Source: Methylobacterium bullatum (GTDB taxonomy: Bacteria; Pseudomonadota; Alphaproteobacteria; Rhizobiales; Beijerinckiaceae). From it: a stretch of DNA of 64,000 nucleotides. The stretch is taken from NCBI GenBank assembly GCA_902712845.1, contig LR743504.1, forward strand, positions 4,004,001-4,068,000, given 5' to 3'. Of the stretch, positions 1 to 8,763 are shown one piece after another. The translations under genes were made by a program, and so were the position numbers. The notes beneath the pieces are model-generated. The model was not told the origin of the DNA. It was given only the letters and a program-made list of their open reading frames with translations, and did not search any database. Every line of letters begins with the position of its first letter. Positions within the stretch are counted from its first letter, which is position 1.

Positions 1-1
1 T

Positions 2-790
2 GCTGTCGCTTCGGCTGCCGACCTTCCCCGTCGCGCCGCCCCGCCGGTCTTCGTCCCGGTCCCGGTCTTCACGTGGACGGGCTTCTACGCCGGTATCAAC
101 GCCGGTTACGCTTTCGACACCGGCAAGGAAGGCCCGAACTCCTTCGCCGTGCCGAGCCGCTTCACCGCTAGCAACACCCCGCAGGTCGCGACCTTCAGCA
201 AGGATAGCCAGGACGGCTTCTCCGGCGGCGCGCAGATTGGCTACAACTACCAGTTCACCCCGGGCTCGGGCGTGGTCGTCGGTATCGAAGCCGATGCCCA
301 GTACCTCGACTTCGGCGCCAAGCGTCGGAACGCTGTTCTCTCCGGTGACCTGAACCCGTCGCTCGTCGCGAACGATCCCCGCGCCCTCTCCAGCCTCGAC
401 TTCTTCGGCACCGTCCGCGGTCGCCTCGGCTACGCCTTCGACCGCACCCTCGTGTACGGCACCGGCGGCTTCGCCTACGGCGCCGGCAGCACTGACCGTA
501 GCTTCGGTGGCTTCCAGGGCAACGACGACTTCCGCACCGGCTACGCCGTCGGCGGTGGTATCGAATACGCTCTCCCCACCGAGTCGTTCTTCAACTTCTT
601 CCGCGCCTCCGCTGTGACGCTGAAGGTCGAAGGCCTGTACGTGAACCTCGATCGCGGCACGCGTGGTCAGGGCGCGTTCATCGTGAACGAGCGTACCGGT
701 GGGGTTGCGTATTCCATCGCCTCGCAGCGTCGCGACGACGAGTTCGCCGTCGTCCGCGCCGGCCTGAACTACAAGTTCGGCACCTACTAG
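2..790 (+). CDS. Outer-membrane beta-barrel protein, 5' end missing
   Basis: The reading frame is open from the first bases of the window, so the start codon and probably the signal peptide lie upstream. The visible part reads AADLP, then a proline-rich linker, then FTWTGFYAGINAGYAF, which is the usual entry into the small porin / Omp25-like surface barrel family of Rhizobiales. Alternating aromatic and glycine strands follow (IGYNYQF, VVGIEADAQY, VRGRLGYAF, VYGTGGFAYG), and the protein ends in LNYKFGTY, an aromatic C-terminus typical of barrels folded by BAM. It probably lies in the outer membrane. An internal GTG at 149 could be mistaken for a start, but the barrel homology begins upstream of it. 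Confidence 0.85.
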   Translation, partial: AVASAADLPRRAAPPVFVPVPVFTWTGFYAGINAGYAFDTGKEGPNSFAVPSRFTASNTPQVATFSKDSQDGFSGGAQIGYNYQFTPGSGVVVGIEADAQYLDFGAKRRNAVLSGDLNPSLVANDPRALSSLDFFGTVRGRLGYAFDRTLVYGTGGFAYGAGSTDRSFGGFQGNDDFRTGYAVGGGIEYALPTESFFNFFRASAVTLKVEGLYVNLDRGTRGQGAFIVNERTGGVAYSIASQRRDDEFAVVRAGLNYKFGTY

Positions 791-853
791 GATCGTCCAT
801 GATCGTCGCGCGGTCCTCATCGAGGATCGCGCGTCATCGGGATCGTCCACGTG

Positions 854-882
854 AAAAACCCGGCCTCGCGGCCGGGTTTTTT
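854..882 (+). terminator. Rho-independent terminator after the barrel gene
   Basis: A hairpin of AAAAACCCGGCC and GGCCGGGTTTTTT with a short TCGC loop ends in six T residues. It lies about 65 bases after the stop codon and is the cleanest intrinsic terminator in the window. Confidence 0.9.
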
Positions 883-1086
883 GCGCTGATGGAGGCTTTC
901 TCGCATTTCACCCTGCTTCGGACGTCTGGAGCGTGAGCGAAGGGTGATTAGGAGTTCATCGTGGGATGTGCCGCGTCGGCGGCTTGGGGAGTGCGCGGCG
1001 CGGTTCTTCGCCTCCGACTCCATTGGCCCTCTACCCCTCCGGGAAGGGGGCGGCTCGGATAGGCCGAACTCGCGCCCCGCCTGTCG

Positions 1087-3177
1087 TCAGATGTCGAGTG
1101 ACGCCTCGTCGGCGAAGGCAGCACGCTCGGAGATGAAGGCGAAGCGGGCTTCCGGCTTGTTGCCCATCAACCGTTCCACGGCATCGCCGGTGGAATCCCG
1201 CGCCTCGTCGAGGACCGCGACGCGCAGGAGCGTGCGCTTCTTGGGGTCCATCGTGGTCTCCTTCAACTGCGCCGGCATCATCTCGCCCAGGCCCTTGAAG
1301 CGGCTGATCTCCACCTTGCCGCCCTTGAAGACGGTCTTGATCACCCGCTCCTTGTCGGCGTCGTCACGGGCATAGACCGTCTTGGCGCCGTGCTGGAGCC
1401 GGTAGAGCGGCGGGATCGCCAGGTAGAGATGGCCCTTGTCGATGAGCTTGGGCATCTGCCGGTAGAAGAAGGTGATCAGCAGCGAGGCGATATGGGCGCC
1501 GTCGACATCTGCGTCGGTCATGATGATGACCTTCTCGTAGCGGAGGTCCTCGCCCTTGTAGCCGTTGCCGGTGCCGCAACCGAGCGCCTGGGTCAGGTCG
1601 GAAATGAGCTGGTTGGCGCCCATCTTGTCCCGGCTGGCCGAGGCCACGTTGAGGATCTTGCCGCGTAGGGGCAGGATCGCCTGGCTGGCGCGGTCGCGCG
1701 CCTGCTTGGCCGAACCGCCGGCGGAATCGCCCTCGACGATGAAGATCTCCGAGCCCGCCGTACCCGCCTTCGAGCAATCGGCGAGCTTACCCGGCAGGCG
1801 CAGCTTGCGGGTGGCGGATTTGCGCGCGACCTCTTTCTCCTGGCGTCGGCGCAGGCGCTCCTCGGCCCGGTCGATCACCCAGTCGAGGAGCTTGTTGGCC
1901 TGGGCCGGGGAGGCGGCGAGCCAGTGATCGAACGCGTCACGGATCGCCGTCTCGACGATGCGCGAGGCTTCCACCGTGGCGAGCTTGTCCTTGGTCTGGC
2001 CCTGGAATTCCGGCTCGCGGATGAAGACCGAGAGCATCGAGGCGCAGGTGGCCATCACGTCGTCGGTGGTGACCGAGGTCATCCGCTTGGCCTGGCCGAC
2101 GCGCTCGGCATGCTCGCGCAGGGCGCGCAGCAGGGCCACGCGCAGGCCGCTCTCGTGAGTGCCGCCCTCGGCGGTGGGAATCGTGTTGCAGTAGGAGTGC
2201 GAGACCCCGTCTTCCACCACCATCCAGGCGACGGCCCATTCGAGGGAGCCGTGACCGCCGGGCTTCGTCACCTTGCCGGCGAAGACCGCGTCGGTGACGA
2301 GCTCCTTGCCGTCGAGGTCGCGGGCGAGATAGTCGCGCAGGCCGCCGGGAAAGCGGTGCACCGTCTCGGCCGGCACGTCGGCGATGCCCTCCAGCAGGGC
2401 GGGCGCACAGCGCCAGCGGATCTCGACACCGCCGAACAGGTAGGCCTTGGAGCGCGCCATCTTGAACAACCGGCGCGGATCGAACTTCAGCGCCCCGAAG
2501 ATCTGCGCGTCGGGGTGGAAGCGCACCCGCGTGCCGCGCCGGTTCTGAACCCGGCCCACCGTCTCCAAGGGGCCCTGGACATGGCCCCGTGAAAAGGTCT
2601 GGCGATAGAGAACCTGGCTGCGGGCCACCTCGACTTCGAGGAGGTCGGAGAGGGCGTTGACCACGGAGATTCCGACACCGTGCAGGCCGCCGGAGGTCTC
2701 GTAGACCTTCGAGTCGAACTTGCCGCCCGCATGCAGCGTGGTCATGATCACTTCGAGGGCGGATTTGCCCGGAAATTTCGGATGCGGATCCACCGGGATG
2801 CCGCGGCCATTGTCGGTGATGACGAGGTGGCCGGTCTCCTCCAGCTCCACCTCGATGTAGCTGGCATGGCCCGCCACCGCCTCGTCCATGGAATTGTCGA
2901 TCACCTCGGCGAAGAGGTGATGGAGGGCGCGCTCGTCGGTGCCGCCGATATACATGCCCGGCCGGCGCCGGACCGGCTCCAGGCCTTCCAGCACCTCGAT
3001 CGACGAGGCGTCGTAGCCGGCTTCCGCCGCATCGACCGGTGCTCTGTCGAGGGGAGCGCGTGCCGCCGAAGCGGCCTTCGCGCCGCGCACGGGCACCTGA
3101 CCGCCCGCGAACAGGTCGCTCGGCCGGCCGCCGGCGGGGGCCGGAACGGCCTGACGTGAGGTCTCGCGCTGAGTCAT
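1087..3177 (-). CDS. parE: DNA topoisomerase IV subunit B
   Basis: This is the ATPase subunit of topoisomerase IV, which unlinks daughter chromosomes together with ParC. From the ATG at 3177 it has 696 residues, normal for alphaproteobacterial ParE. The GHKL ATPase part is clear: EVIDNSMDEAVAG carries the catalytic Glu and Asn, and DNGRGIP and GLHGVGISVVNALS follow. The TOPRIM part has IVEGDSAGGSAKQARDR and the Mg-binding MTDADVDGAHI. RRRPGMYIGGTDERALHHL and the short C-terminus favour ParE over GyrB. The frame stays open far upstream, but the residues before MTQRETS have no ParE-like character. No partner gene lies nearby. Confidence 0.93.
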   Translation of the reverse strand: MTQRETSRQAVPAPAGGRPSDLFAGGQVPVRGAKAASAARAPLDRAPVDAAEAGYDASSIEVLEGLEPVRRRPGMYIGGTDERALHHLFAEVIDNSMDEAVAGHASYIEVELEETGHLVITDNGRGIPVDPHPKFPGKSALEVIMTTLHAGGKFDSKVYETSGGLHGVGISVVNALSDLLEVEVARSQVLYRQTFSRGHVQGPLETVGRVQNRRGTRVRFHPDAQIFGALKFDPRRLFKMARSKAYLFGGVEIRWRCAPALLEGIADVPAETVHRFPGGLRDYLARDLDGKELVTDAVFAGKVTKPGGHGSLEWAVAWMVVEDGVSHSYCNTIPTAEGGTHESGLRVALLRALREHAERVGQAKRMTSVTTDDVMATCASMLSVFIREPEFQGQTKDKLATVEASRIVETAIRDAFDHWLAASPAQANKLLDWVIDRAEERLRRRQEKEVARKSATRKLRLPGKLADCSKAGTAGSEIFIVEGDSAGGSAKQARDRASQAILPLRGKILNVASASRDKMGANQLISDLTQALGCGTGNGYKGEDLRYEKVIIMTDADVDGAHIASLLITFFYRQMPKLIDKGHLYLAIPPLYRLQHGAKTVYARDDADKERVIKTVFKGGKVEISRFKGLGEMMPAQLKETTMDPKKRTLLRVAVLDEARDSTGDAVERLMGNKPEARFAFISERAAFADEASLDI

Positions 3178-3641
3178 GAGCCAACCATACAGGAACGAAA
3201 CGGAAACGTGAAGCGATGCCGCCTTCGCCGGCGGCCGCTCTCCCGGTGTTCCTGCGCAGCTTGCGCCGATTCCGTTAACGCTGTGTCGCCGGGGTACCGG
3301 AGGGGCCGCCGCCTTCGTGACGCTCCACCCTTCTTTCCGGACGGGCTGAGTGTGGGGGGGAACCCAGTCCGGGGCTCGGCGCAGGAGGTCGCGACACACC
3401 CGCCTCTCCTGCGCCATCTGGCGCGAGCGCCGACGCGGCCATCTTCGCGCTGATTCCCGGATCGGCTTCCGCTTCACTGCGGGCGTCCGGTAATCGGGCG
3501 GCGGAACGGGTGGCAGCGCTTCCCCTTCGGTTCGCTCCGGTTGCCGTTCATCCCCCTTCCCCGGACGCTCGTCACGGGAGCACAGGGTGATCCCGGGACC
3601 AGGCGGAGGATGCGTGAAGCGTCCGTGAGACAGTGGCGACG
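3178..3641. other. Intergenic region, 464 bp, no gene seen
   Basis: This stretch lies between the start of parE and the end of the PhoX-type gene, both on the minus strand, so it should hold the parE promoter. Frames are open here on both strands, as is common at this GC content, but none shows recognisable protein features or a good ribosome binding site. No repeat or strong hairpin was noticed. Confidence 0.5.
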
Positions 3642-5621
3642 TCAGCTTCCGACTCGGCCACCCCCACGCTTGGTGATCGCGACGATGGCGGGGCGGGGCG
3701 GCATTCCGTCGACGAAATCCGGCCAGCGGGTGGAGGGCGCCTCGAAGGTGGCGGGCAAGGCCTTCGGATCCTCCTCGTCGGCCTCGCCGGGGTGCTGCAC
3801 GGCGACGAAGAACGTGGTGTCGTCGGGGGTGAAGTAGGGGCCGCACATTTCGGCGCCGTTCGGCACCCTGAAGAAATGCTTGCCCGTGCCCCTTCCCTGC
3901 CCGTCCGTCTCCATCGCCCAGATGCCGTCGTTGCGCCCCGTCTTCGACGGCGAGTTCCCGTCGGTGGCGACCCAGAGCCGGCCCTGCCCGTCCACCGAGC
4001 AATTGTCCGGCATGCCGAACCAGCCGTCCTTCGTCGTCGCCGAGGAGAAGGTGGCGCCCACGGCCGCGATGGAGGGATCGCCGCATTTCACGAGGATTTC
4101 CCAGGCGAAGCCCGAGGCCGCGTGGTCGCCGTCGTCCGGGGTCAGTTCGACGATATGGCCGAAGCGGTTGTCGGGCCGCGGGTTGGCGGCGTTCACGTCG
4201 CCCGCCTTGCGCTTGCCGTTGTTGGTCAGCATCACGTAGACCTTGCCGGTCTTCGGGTTCGCCTCGACATCTTCCGGACGGTCCATCTTGGTAGCCCCGA
4301 GGAGGTCGCCGGCGCGCCGGGCCTCGATGAGCACGTCGGCCTGGGTGGTGAACCCGTTCTCGGGTGTCAGCGGACCCTGTCCGAACACCAGCGGCATCCA
4401 GGCCCCGCGCCCGTCGGCGTCGAACCGGGCGACGTGCAGCGTGCCGGAATCGAGGATGTTGCGGTTGGCCGCCCGGTCGGCGAGGTCAACCACCGCATCC
4501 GTCACGAACTTGTAGACGTAGTCGAAACGCTCGTCGTCGCCCTGGTAGACGACGTAAGCCCCACTCTTCGAGACGATGCCGGCGGCGCCCTCGTGCTTGA
4601 ACCGGCCCATGGCGGTGCGCTTGACCGGGACCGAGGCGGGATCGAACGGGTCGATCTCCACCACCCAGCCGAAGCGGTTGGGCTCGTTCGGCTCCTTGGA
4701 GAGGTCGAAGCGATCGTGGAAGCGGCCCCAGGCATAGGCGTTGCCGGGTAGGCCGAGACGCTTGTGGTTGGTCGCCTCGGCGGCCCCCTCGGCGAGGGCG
4801 CCGGAGAAGTAATAGTTGATGTTCTCCTCGCAGGTGAGCCACGTCCCCCAGGGTGTGGTGCCGCCGGCGCAATTGTTGATCATGCCCTTCACCGCGCTTC
4901 CGGACGGGTCGTCGGTGGTCTTCAGCCGATGGGAGCCGACCGCCGGGCCGGAGAGGGCCATGGGCGTCTCGACGGTGATGCGGCGGGCGTATGACGAATC
5001 CGGCACCACGGCCCATTTGCCGTCGTTACGCTTCACCTCGATCACCGAGCCGCCATGGGCGGCCATCTCGATGTCGACCAGGTCGCGATTCATGCCTTTG
5101 AAGGCCACGGTCTTGATGTCCTGGCGGCCGAGGCCGGGGAACATCAACTCCTCGTTGGTGTATTCGTGGTTGACCACGAGAAGGCCATGCGCGGCCGGAT
5201 CGGCGGCACCGGGCATCGGGAAATAGCCGACGAAGTCGTTGTTGTAGCCGAATTGCCGGGCCTGCGCCGCAGCGCTCTGGTTCAGCGGGTCGAAGGCGGG
5301 CGCCCCGGGCAGGACCGGATCGCCCCAGCGGATCAGGACGTCCGCGTCATGGCCCTCCGCCACATGGTGATGCGCGTCCGACCCCGCCTCGATCTCCCTG
5401 AACGGGAACGGTGCCGCCTGGTCACGGGCCGGGCCGGCGGCGAGCGCGCGGGGCGTCACCACCGCCGCGATGGCGCCGACCCCGAGAAGGCCGCGCAGCA
5501 GGTCGCGCCGGTCGAACCGGGTGGCGACCACGTCGCCGAAAGTGGCGTTCCGGCTCGGATTCGATCCGGCATCCTCGCCGTCTTCGGCGGCCTGCGAGCG
5601 GGTGCGCAGCGGCTCTGTCAT
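3642..5621 (-). CDS. PhoX-type (DUF839) secreted phosphatase
   Basis: The protein has 659 residues from the ATG at 5621. It begins with a Tat-type export signal: FDRRDLLRGLLGVGAIAAVV followed by an ALAAG cleavage region, so it is probably exported folded to the periplasm. The body matches the DUF839/PhoX family, with LVVNHEYTNEELMFPG, NNCAGGTTPWGTWLTCEENINYYF and RPEDVEANPKTGKVYVMLTNN. PhoX enzymes are iron- and calcium-dependent alkaline phosphatases that release phosphate from organic esters. No Pho box was recognised in the short upstream region. Some DUF839 proteins are uncharacterised, so the substrate is not certain. The frame could extend to 5669, but the Tat motif fits the internal ATG better. 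Confidence 0.85.
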   Translation of the reverse strand: MTEPLRTRSQAAEDGEDAGSNPSRNATFGDVVATRFDRRDLLRGLLGVGAIAAVVTPRALAAGPARDQAAPFPFREIEAGSDAHHHVAEGHDADVLIRWGDPVLPGAPAFDPLNQSAAAQARQFGYNNDFVGYFPMPGAADPAAHGLLVVNHEYTNEELMFPGLGRQDIKTVAFKGMNRDLVDIEMAAHGGSVIEVKRNDGKWAVVPDSSYARRITVETPMALSGPAVGSHRLKTTDDPSGSAVKGMINNCAGGTTPWGTWLTCEENINYYFSGALAEGAAEATNHKRLGLPGNAYAWGRFHDRFDLSKEPNEPNRFGWVVEIDPFDPASVPVKRTAMGRFKHEGAAGIVSKSGAYVVYQGDDERFDYVYKFVTDAVVDLADRAANRNILDSGTLHVARFDADGRGAWMPLVFGQGPLTPENGFTTQADVLIEARRAGDLLGATKMDRPEDVEANPKTGKVYVMLTNNGKRKAGDVNAANPRPDNRFGHIVELTPDDGDHAASGFAWEILVKCGDPSIAAVGATFSSATTKDGWFGMPDNCSVDGQGRLWVATDGNSPSKTGRNDGIWAMETDGQGRGTGKHFFRVPNGAEMCGPYFTPDDTTFFVAVQHPGEADEEDPKALPATFEAPSTRWPDFVDGMPPRPAIVAITKRGGGRVGS

Positions 5622-5708
5622 GGCGAACTCGTTCCTTGGAATGAATCGAGTTCGAGTTAGGCGCGCCACATGGCGTGCGGATGACGCCAGCGTTCCGGAA
5701 CCAACCCT

Positions 5709-5737
5709 GAGTTGGTGCGTTAGCGCACATCGAACTC
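5709..5737 (+). promoter_or_regulatory. Leader hairpin before the small membrane protein
   Basis: GAGTT and GTGCG pair with CGCAC and AACTC around a TTAG loop. The hairpin ends seven bases before the GGGAGAG ribosome binding site of the next gene. It may be a 5' leader structure or part of the promoter; no function can be read from it. Confidence 0.3.
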
Positions 5738-5754
5738 ATCGATGGGAGAGCGAC

Positions 5755-5952
5755 ATGGCGCCGTCCGCAGCCTTGAGCATGGTCCGCCACGACGATCTCA
5801 TTCGCGCGTCGCAGGCGGCAGGCCGCGCCTTCTCGCCGATCGAGGATGGGCAGGATGACGGCGCGGTCCCATCGTCCAGGTTCCTGGCCCTCTCTGCCGT
5901 ATCGCTGGCGGGGTTCATCGCCAGCTTCGGTATCTTCTTCGTCTTCATCTGA
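5755..5952 (+). CDS. Small single-helix membrane protein, unknown function
   Basis: This 65-residue gene starts at an ATG preceded by a strong ribosome binding site (GGGAGAG, 5744-5750), which argues that it is real. The N-terminal 40 residues are polar (MAPSAALSMVRHDDLIRAS). The C-terminus is one hydrophobic segment, FLALSAVSLAGFIASFGIFF, ending FVFI at the stop, so it is probably tail-anchored in the inner membrane. It is divergent from the PhoX-type gene and is followed by two hairpins. I do not recognise the family. Confidence 0.6.
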   Translation: MAPSAALSMVRHDDLIRASQAAGRAFSPIEDGQDDGAVPSSRFLALSAVSLAGFIASFGIFFVFI

Positions 5953-5967
5953 GATCGAGCGTTATAA

Positions 5968-6000
5968 CAGACCTTGATGAGTCTGACTCATCGGGGTCTG
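5968..6000. terminator. Hairpin after the small membrane gene
   Basis: CAGACC-TT-GATGAGT and ACTCATC-GG-GGTCTG form a 15-pair stem (two of them G-T) with a CTG loop, 15 bases after the stop codon. No T-run follows, so termination efficiency is uncertain. Confidence 0.5.
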
Positions 6001-6036
6001 CCCGCACGACTGCGCGGCGGCGGTCGTCCGCCGGAC

Positions 6037-6072
6037 CTCACTGACCCTGACCTATGGTTCAGGGTCAGTGAG
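6037..6072. terminator. Hairpin between convergent genes
   Basis: The 14-base arm CTCACTGACCCTGA (6037-6050) is repeated perfectly inverted at 6059-6072 around an eight-base centre. It sits just beyond the stop of the leftward radical SAM gene and probably serves as a bidirectional terminator. It lacks a clear T-run. Confidence 0.55.
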
Positions 6073-6080
6073 ACTTGGTA

Positions 6081-7619
6081 TTACGCCGCATCCGCGCGGG
6101 GCTTGGCGGGACTAGGGCGTCGTTCCGCGCGGGTGGCCGCCATGGATTCTTCCTCGCTCTCCTGCGGCTCCCCCCAGAATTCGGCGACGCTCGGCCCGTT
6201 CTCGACCCGCGGGTCGCGCAGGAAGTTCCTGATCTCATAGGGCCATACCCGACGCCCCATCCGCGTGTACCAGCGCATGGCGTGGCGTAGTCCCGGGTCG
6301 CGATGGAGCAGGACACGTGCGAGCGCACGCGGGCGAGCCTGGACCGCCACCTCGATGAACTTGAACCATAGCAGCACCCGCCACGGCGCCATGTGCCGGG
6401 TCGCCAGCACCTGATGCTTGTAGTCCCAGCGGCGACGATCGGTCTGGATCACCCGCCGATTCGCGGCGATGCTGAAATACGGCGTCCAGCGATGGGGCGT
6501 CACGTAGAGCATCTGGATCTGGTCGGGATCGTAGGACAGGAGCTGGCGCAGGCCGCGCCAGTAATCCCGGTCCGTCTCTTCCTCGAACCCGACGACCCAG
6601 GTCGCCATGGAGAGGATGCCATGGCGGCGAAGAAGGCGGATCGCCTCGCGGTCCGTGGTGGTGGCGCCGCCCTTCCTGATGCGCGCGAGCGTCGCCTCGT
6701 CGGTGCTTTCAAGCCCGAGCAGGAAGCGCGTCCAGCCGGCGCGCTTGTAGAGATGCAGGATGTCGGCGTCGCGCACGATGTCGTCGGCGCGGGTCGAGCC
6801 TACCAGGATGAGGTCCACATTCTCGGCGATCAGCGTTTCGAGGAAGACCCGCCACGCCTTCTTCGAGACGGTGGGGTTCTCGTCGGCGAAGTTGATGACC
6901 CGCACTCCATGGTCGCGATGGAGCCGAGCGAGTTCCCGCGCGAACTCGACCGGGTCGCGGTGGCGCCAGCGGGTCCAGAATCCGCGCTGGCCGCAATAAT
7001 TGCAGAGATGCGGACAGCCGCGGGAGAACTGGACGACGACGGCTCGCAGGCCGCCCCAATAGCTGTAGCGGGCATGGTCGATGAGTTCCCAGCCGACGCG
7101 GTAGGCGTCGAGGTCCCGAATCACCGGCGCGGCCTGCGTGGCATGGGGGCCGTCGCCGCTGCGAAAGGCGATGCCCGGCACGGAGGCGAGGGGCGCTCCC
7201 CCTGAGACCGCAGACATCAGGCGGCGTGCCGTCTCCTCGCCCTCCCCGCGCACGATGGCCGTGACGTAGGGCTCGTCCTTCAGGATCTCGCGCCAGTGGT
7301 AGGTCGGAAACACCCCGCCATAGACGATGGCGAGACCTGGGCGGCGACGCGCCAGTCGAGATGCGATGTCGGCGATGACCGGATGGCCCGAGGTCGAGCC
7401 GGAGTGGCCGAACAGGACGGCATCGGGATGGAAGGCCAGAGCCTCCGCGACGATGGCGTCCGGGTCCATCGGGCCGAACTCGCCATCGATCAGGCGGACC
7501 TCGTGCCCGTCGTCGATGAGGGGGCCGCCGATGGCGAGAAGCCCTAGCGGCGGGAGGTGGTCGTCGGGAATGCGGCTGCCGATGGCCGGGTGGGGCACGT
7601 TGACGAGGACGATGCGCAT
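6081..7619 (-). CDS. B12-binding radical SAM protein, BchE-like
   Basis: From the ATG at 7619 the protein has 512 residues. The first 130 form a Rossmann-like cobalamin-binding domain (MRIVLVNVPHP, PPLGLLAIGGPL, FGHSGSTSGHP). A radical SAM domain follows with the cluster motif CPHLCNYCGQRGFW, in which three cysteines bind the 4Fe-4S cluster. The layout and the tail (VWPYEIRNFLRDPRV, then AEFWG) recall BchE, the anaerobic Mg-protoporphyrin monomethyl ester cyclase, but no other pigment gene is in the window. The canonical DxHxxG cobalamin motif is not visible. It follows the cis-prenyltransferase gene by 29 bases and should be cotranscribed, so a prenylated or polyketide-like substrate is also possible. 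Confidence 0.75.
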   Translation of the reverse strand: MRIVLVNVPHPAIGSRIPDDHLPPLGLLAIGGPLIDDGHEVRLIDGEFGPMDPDAIVAEALAFHPDAVLFGHSGSTSGHPVIADIASRLARRRPGLAIVYGGVFPTYHWREILKDEPYVTAIVRGEGEETARRLMSAVSGGAPLASVPGIAFRSGDGPHATQAAPVIRDLDAYRVGWELIDHARYSYWGGLRAVVVQFSRGCPHLCNYCGQRGFWTRWRHRDPVEFARELARLHRDHGVRVINFADENPTVSKKAWRVFLETLIAENVDLILVGSTRADDIVRDADILHLYKRAGWTRFLLGLESTDEATLARIRKGGATTTDREAIRLLRRHGILSMATWVVGFEEETDRDYWRGLRQLLSYDPDQIQMLYVTPHRWTPYFSIAANRRVIQTDRRRWDYKHQVLATRHMAPWRVLLWFKFIEVAVQARPRALARVLLHRDPGLRHAMRWYTRMGRRVWPYEIRNFLRDPRVENGPSVAEFWGEPQESEEESMAATRAERRPSPAKPRADAA

Positions 7620-7648
7620 GGCTTTCCCTTTATCCCGTCTCGATCCTC

Positions 7649-8356
7649 TCAGGCGGCGGCGACGGACGTGGCGTCGAGCCCGCCGAAGCGGCGCTCGCGG
7701 CACCGATAGGCGGCGAGCGCGTCTTCGAGGTCGCCGGCTCCGAAATCGGGCCAGTGGCGGCGGGTGAAGTGGAGTTCGGCGTAGGCGCTCTCCCAGAGCA
7801 GGAAATCGGAGAGCCGCTGCTCGCCGCTGGTGCGGATCACGAGATCCACCTCGGGCACGCAGGCATCTCCTGTCACCAGGGCCGAGAAGGCGGTGCGGGT
7901 GATGCCGGGATCGCTGGCGAGCGCGGCGGCGAGGATGGCGTCGCGGGCGGAATAATCGACGGCGATCCGGAGGTGCAGCATCTTCCCCGCGAAGGTCGCT
8001 GCCTCCGCGCGGCCGATGGCGGCGGCGAGCCCCTCGGGCAGACGGTCGCGCCGGCCGATCACGCTGAGCCGCACGCCGTTCTCTACCAATCGGGAGACCT
8101 CGTTGCGGAGGTAGAGCCGGAGGAGCCCCATCAGGGCGGAGACCTCCGCTTCCGGCCGACGCCAGTTGTCGCAGGAGAAGGCGTAGAGGGTGAGGGTACC
8201 GATTTCCTGCTTCGGCGCCGCCTCGACGACCCGGCGGATCGCCTCGACACCTTCCTTGTGGCCGAGCGCGCGGGGCAGGCCGCGCGCCGACGCCCAGCGC
8301 CCGTTGCCATCCATGATGATCCCGACATGCAGGCCGGGTGTCTGTTCACTTTGCAT
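7649..8356 (-). CDS. uppS: Cis-prenyltransferase, UppS family
   Basis: This 235-residue protein has every hallmark of the undecaprenyl diphosphate synthase family. [10 protein letters not shown] carries the catalytic Asp, [10 protein letters not shown] the SxxNW-type motif, and [20 protein letters not shown] the pyrophosphate-binding Arg and Ser. It should condense isopentenyl diphosphate onto an allylic primer to make a cis-polyprenyl diphosphate. The usual housekeeping uppS neighbours (frr, cdsA, dxr) are absent here, and the gene lies with a regulator and a radical SAM enzyme, so it may be a specialised paralogue. The ATG at 8356 is preceded by AAGGA and is itself inside the palindrome ACTTTG-N5-CAAAGT. 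An upstream ATG at 8374 is possible but lacks this spacing. Confidence 0.85.
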   Translation of the reverse strand: MQSEQTPGLHVGIIMDGNGRWASARGLPRALGHKEGVEAIRRVVEAAPKQEIGTLTLYAFSCDNWRRPEAEVSALMGLLRLYLRNEVSRLVENGVRLSVIGRRDRLPEGLAAAIGRAEAATFAGKMLHLRIAVDYSARDAILAAALASDPGITRTAFSALVTGDACVPEVDLVIRTSGEQRLSDFLLWESAYAELHFTRRHWPDFGAGDLEDALAAYRCRERRFGGLDATSVAAA

Positions 8357-8364
8357 TACAAAGT
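8348..8364. promoter_or_regulatory. Palindromic operator over the uppS start codon
   Basis: ACTTTG-CATTA-CAAAGT is a perfect 6+6 inverted repeat. Read leftward, its centre contains the ATG of uppS, with the ribosome binding site AAGGA touching its edge. The same half-sites with a different centre occur at 9385-9401, before the first gene of the operon. Confidence 0.75.
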
Positions 8365-8394
8365 TCCTTGGCAAAAAAAGACGGATTTCGGGCG

Positions 8395-8763
8395 TCAGGC
8401 CGGTCGGGCGACGAGGGGGAGACTCGCGGTTTCGGCGGCCTTGGCGGCGTCCCGGACGACCTGTTCGAGAACGGCGAGGTAATCGAGGAAGCGCGTGCGC
8501 CCGGCCTGCGTCAGGTGGCAGGTGGTCAGTGGGCGAGAGCCGCCATGACCGTTGCCCTGCCCTTTCCTGATCTCGACGAGGCCGGCCTCCTGCAGCACCT
8601 GGAGGTGGCGGCTGAGGTTGCCGTCGGTGAGGCCGCAGAGTTGCTTCAGGTCGCCGAAGGCGAGGCCCTTCGGGGCCGCCATCAGCGAGGTGAGGAGACC
8701 GAGCCGGGCCTTCTCGTGAATGACCCGGTCGAGGCCGTCATACGCGAAGGGAGCCTCAGGCAT
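8395..8763 (-). CDS. Winged-helix transcriptional regulator
   Basis: This is a 122-residue regulator of the small ArsR/MarR-like winged-helix type (HTH_34, PF13601-like). The recognition region reads [20 protein letters not shown], followed by [15 protein letters not shown] and a basic wing with [11 protein letters not shown]. No metal-binding cysteine pair or ligand domain is visible. The ATG at 8763 overlaps the stop of the membrane protein gene by eight bases, so the two are probably coupled. An upstream start at 8853 would give a low-complexity extension and is less likely. The palindromes at 8348 and 9385 are the natural candidates for its binding sites. Confidence 0.85.
   Translation of the reverse strand: MPEAPFAYDGLDRVIHEKARLGLLTSLMAAPKGLAFGDLKQLCGLTDGNLSRHLQVLQEAGLVEIRKGQGNGHGGSRPLTTCHLTQAGRTRFLDYLAVLEQVVRDAAKAAETASLPLVARPA

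Noticed and set aside
3178-4086. Upstream extension of parE by about 300 residues.
   Set aside because: The added sequence is low-complexity, has no ParE homology and would overlap the end of the PhoX-type gene; the ATG at 3177 gives the family length.
6081-7619. Assigning the radical SAM protein firmly as BchE of bacteriochlorophyll synthesis.
   Set aside because: No bch, crt or puf gene is nearby and the gene belongs to an operon with a prenyltransferase and regulator, so only the broad family is supported.
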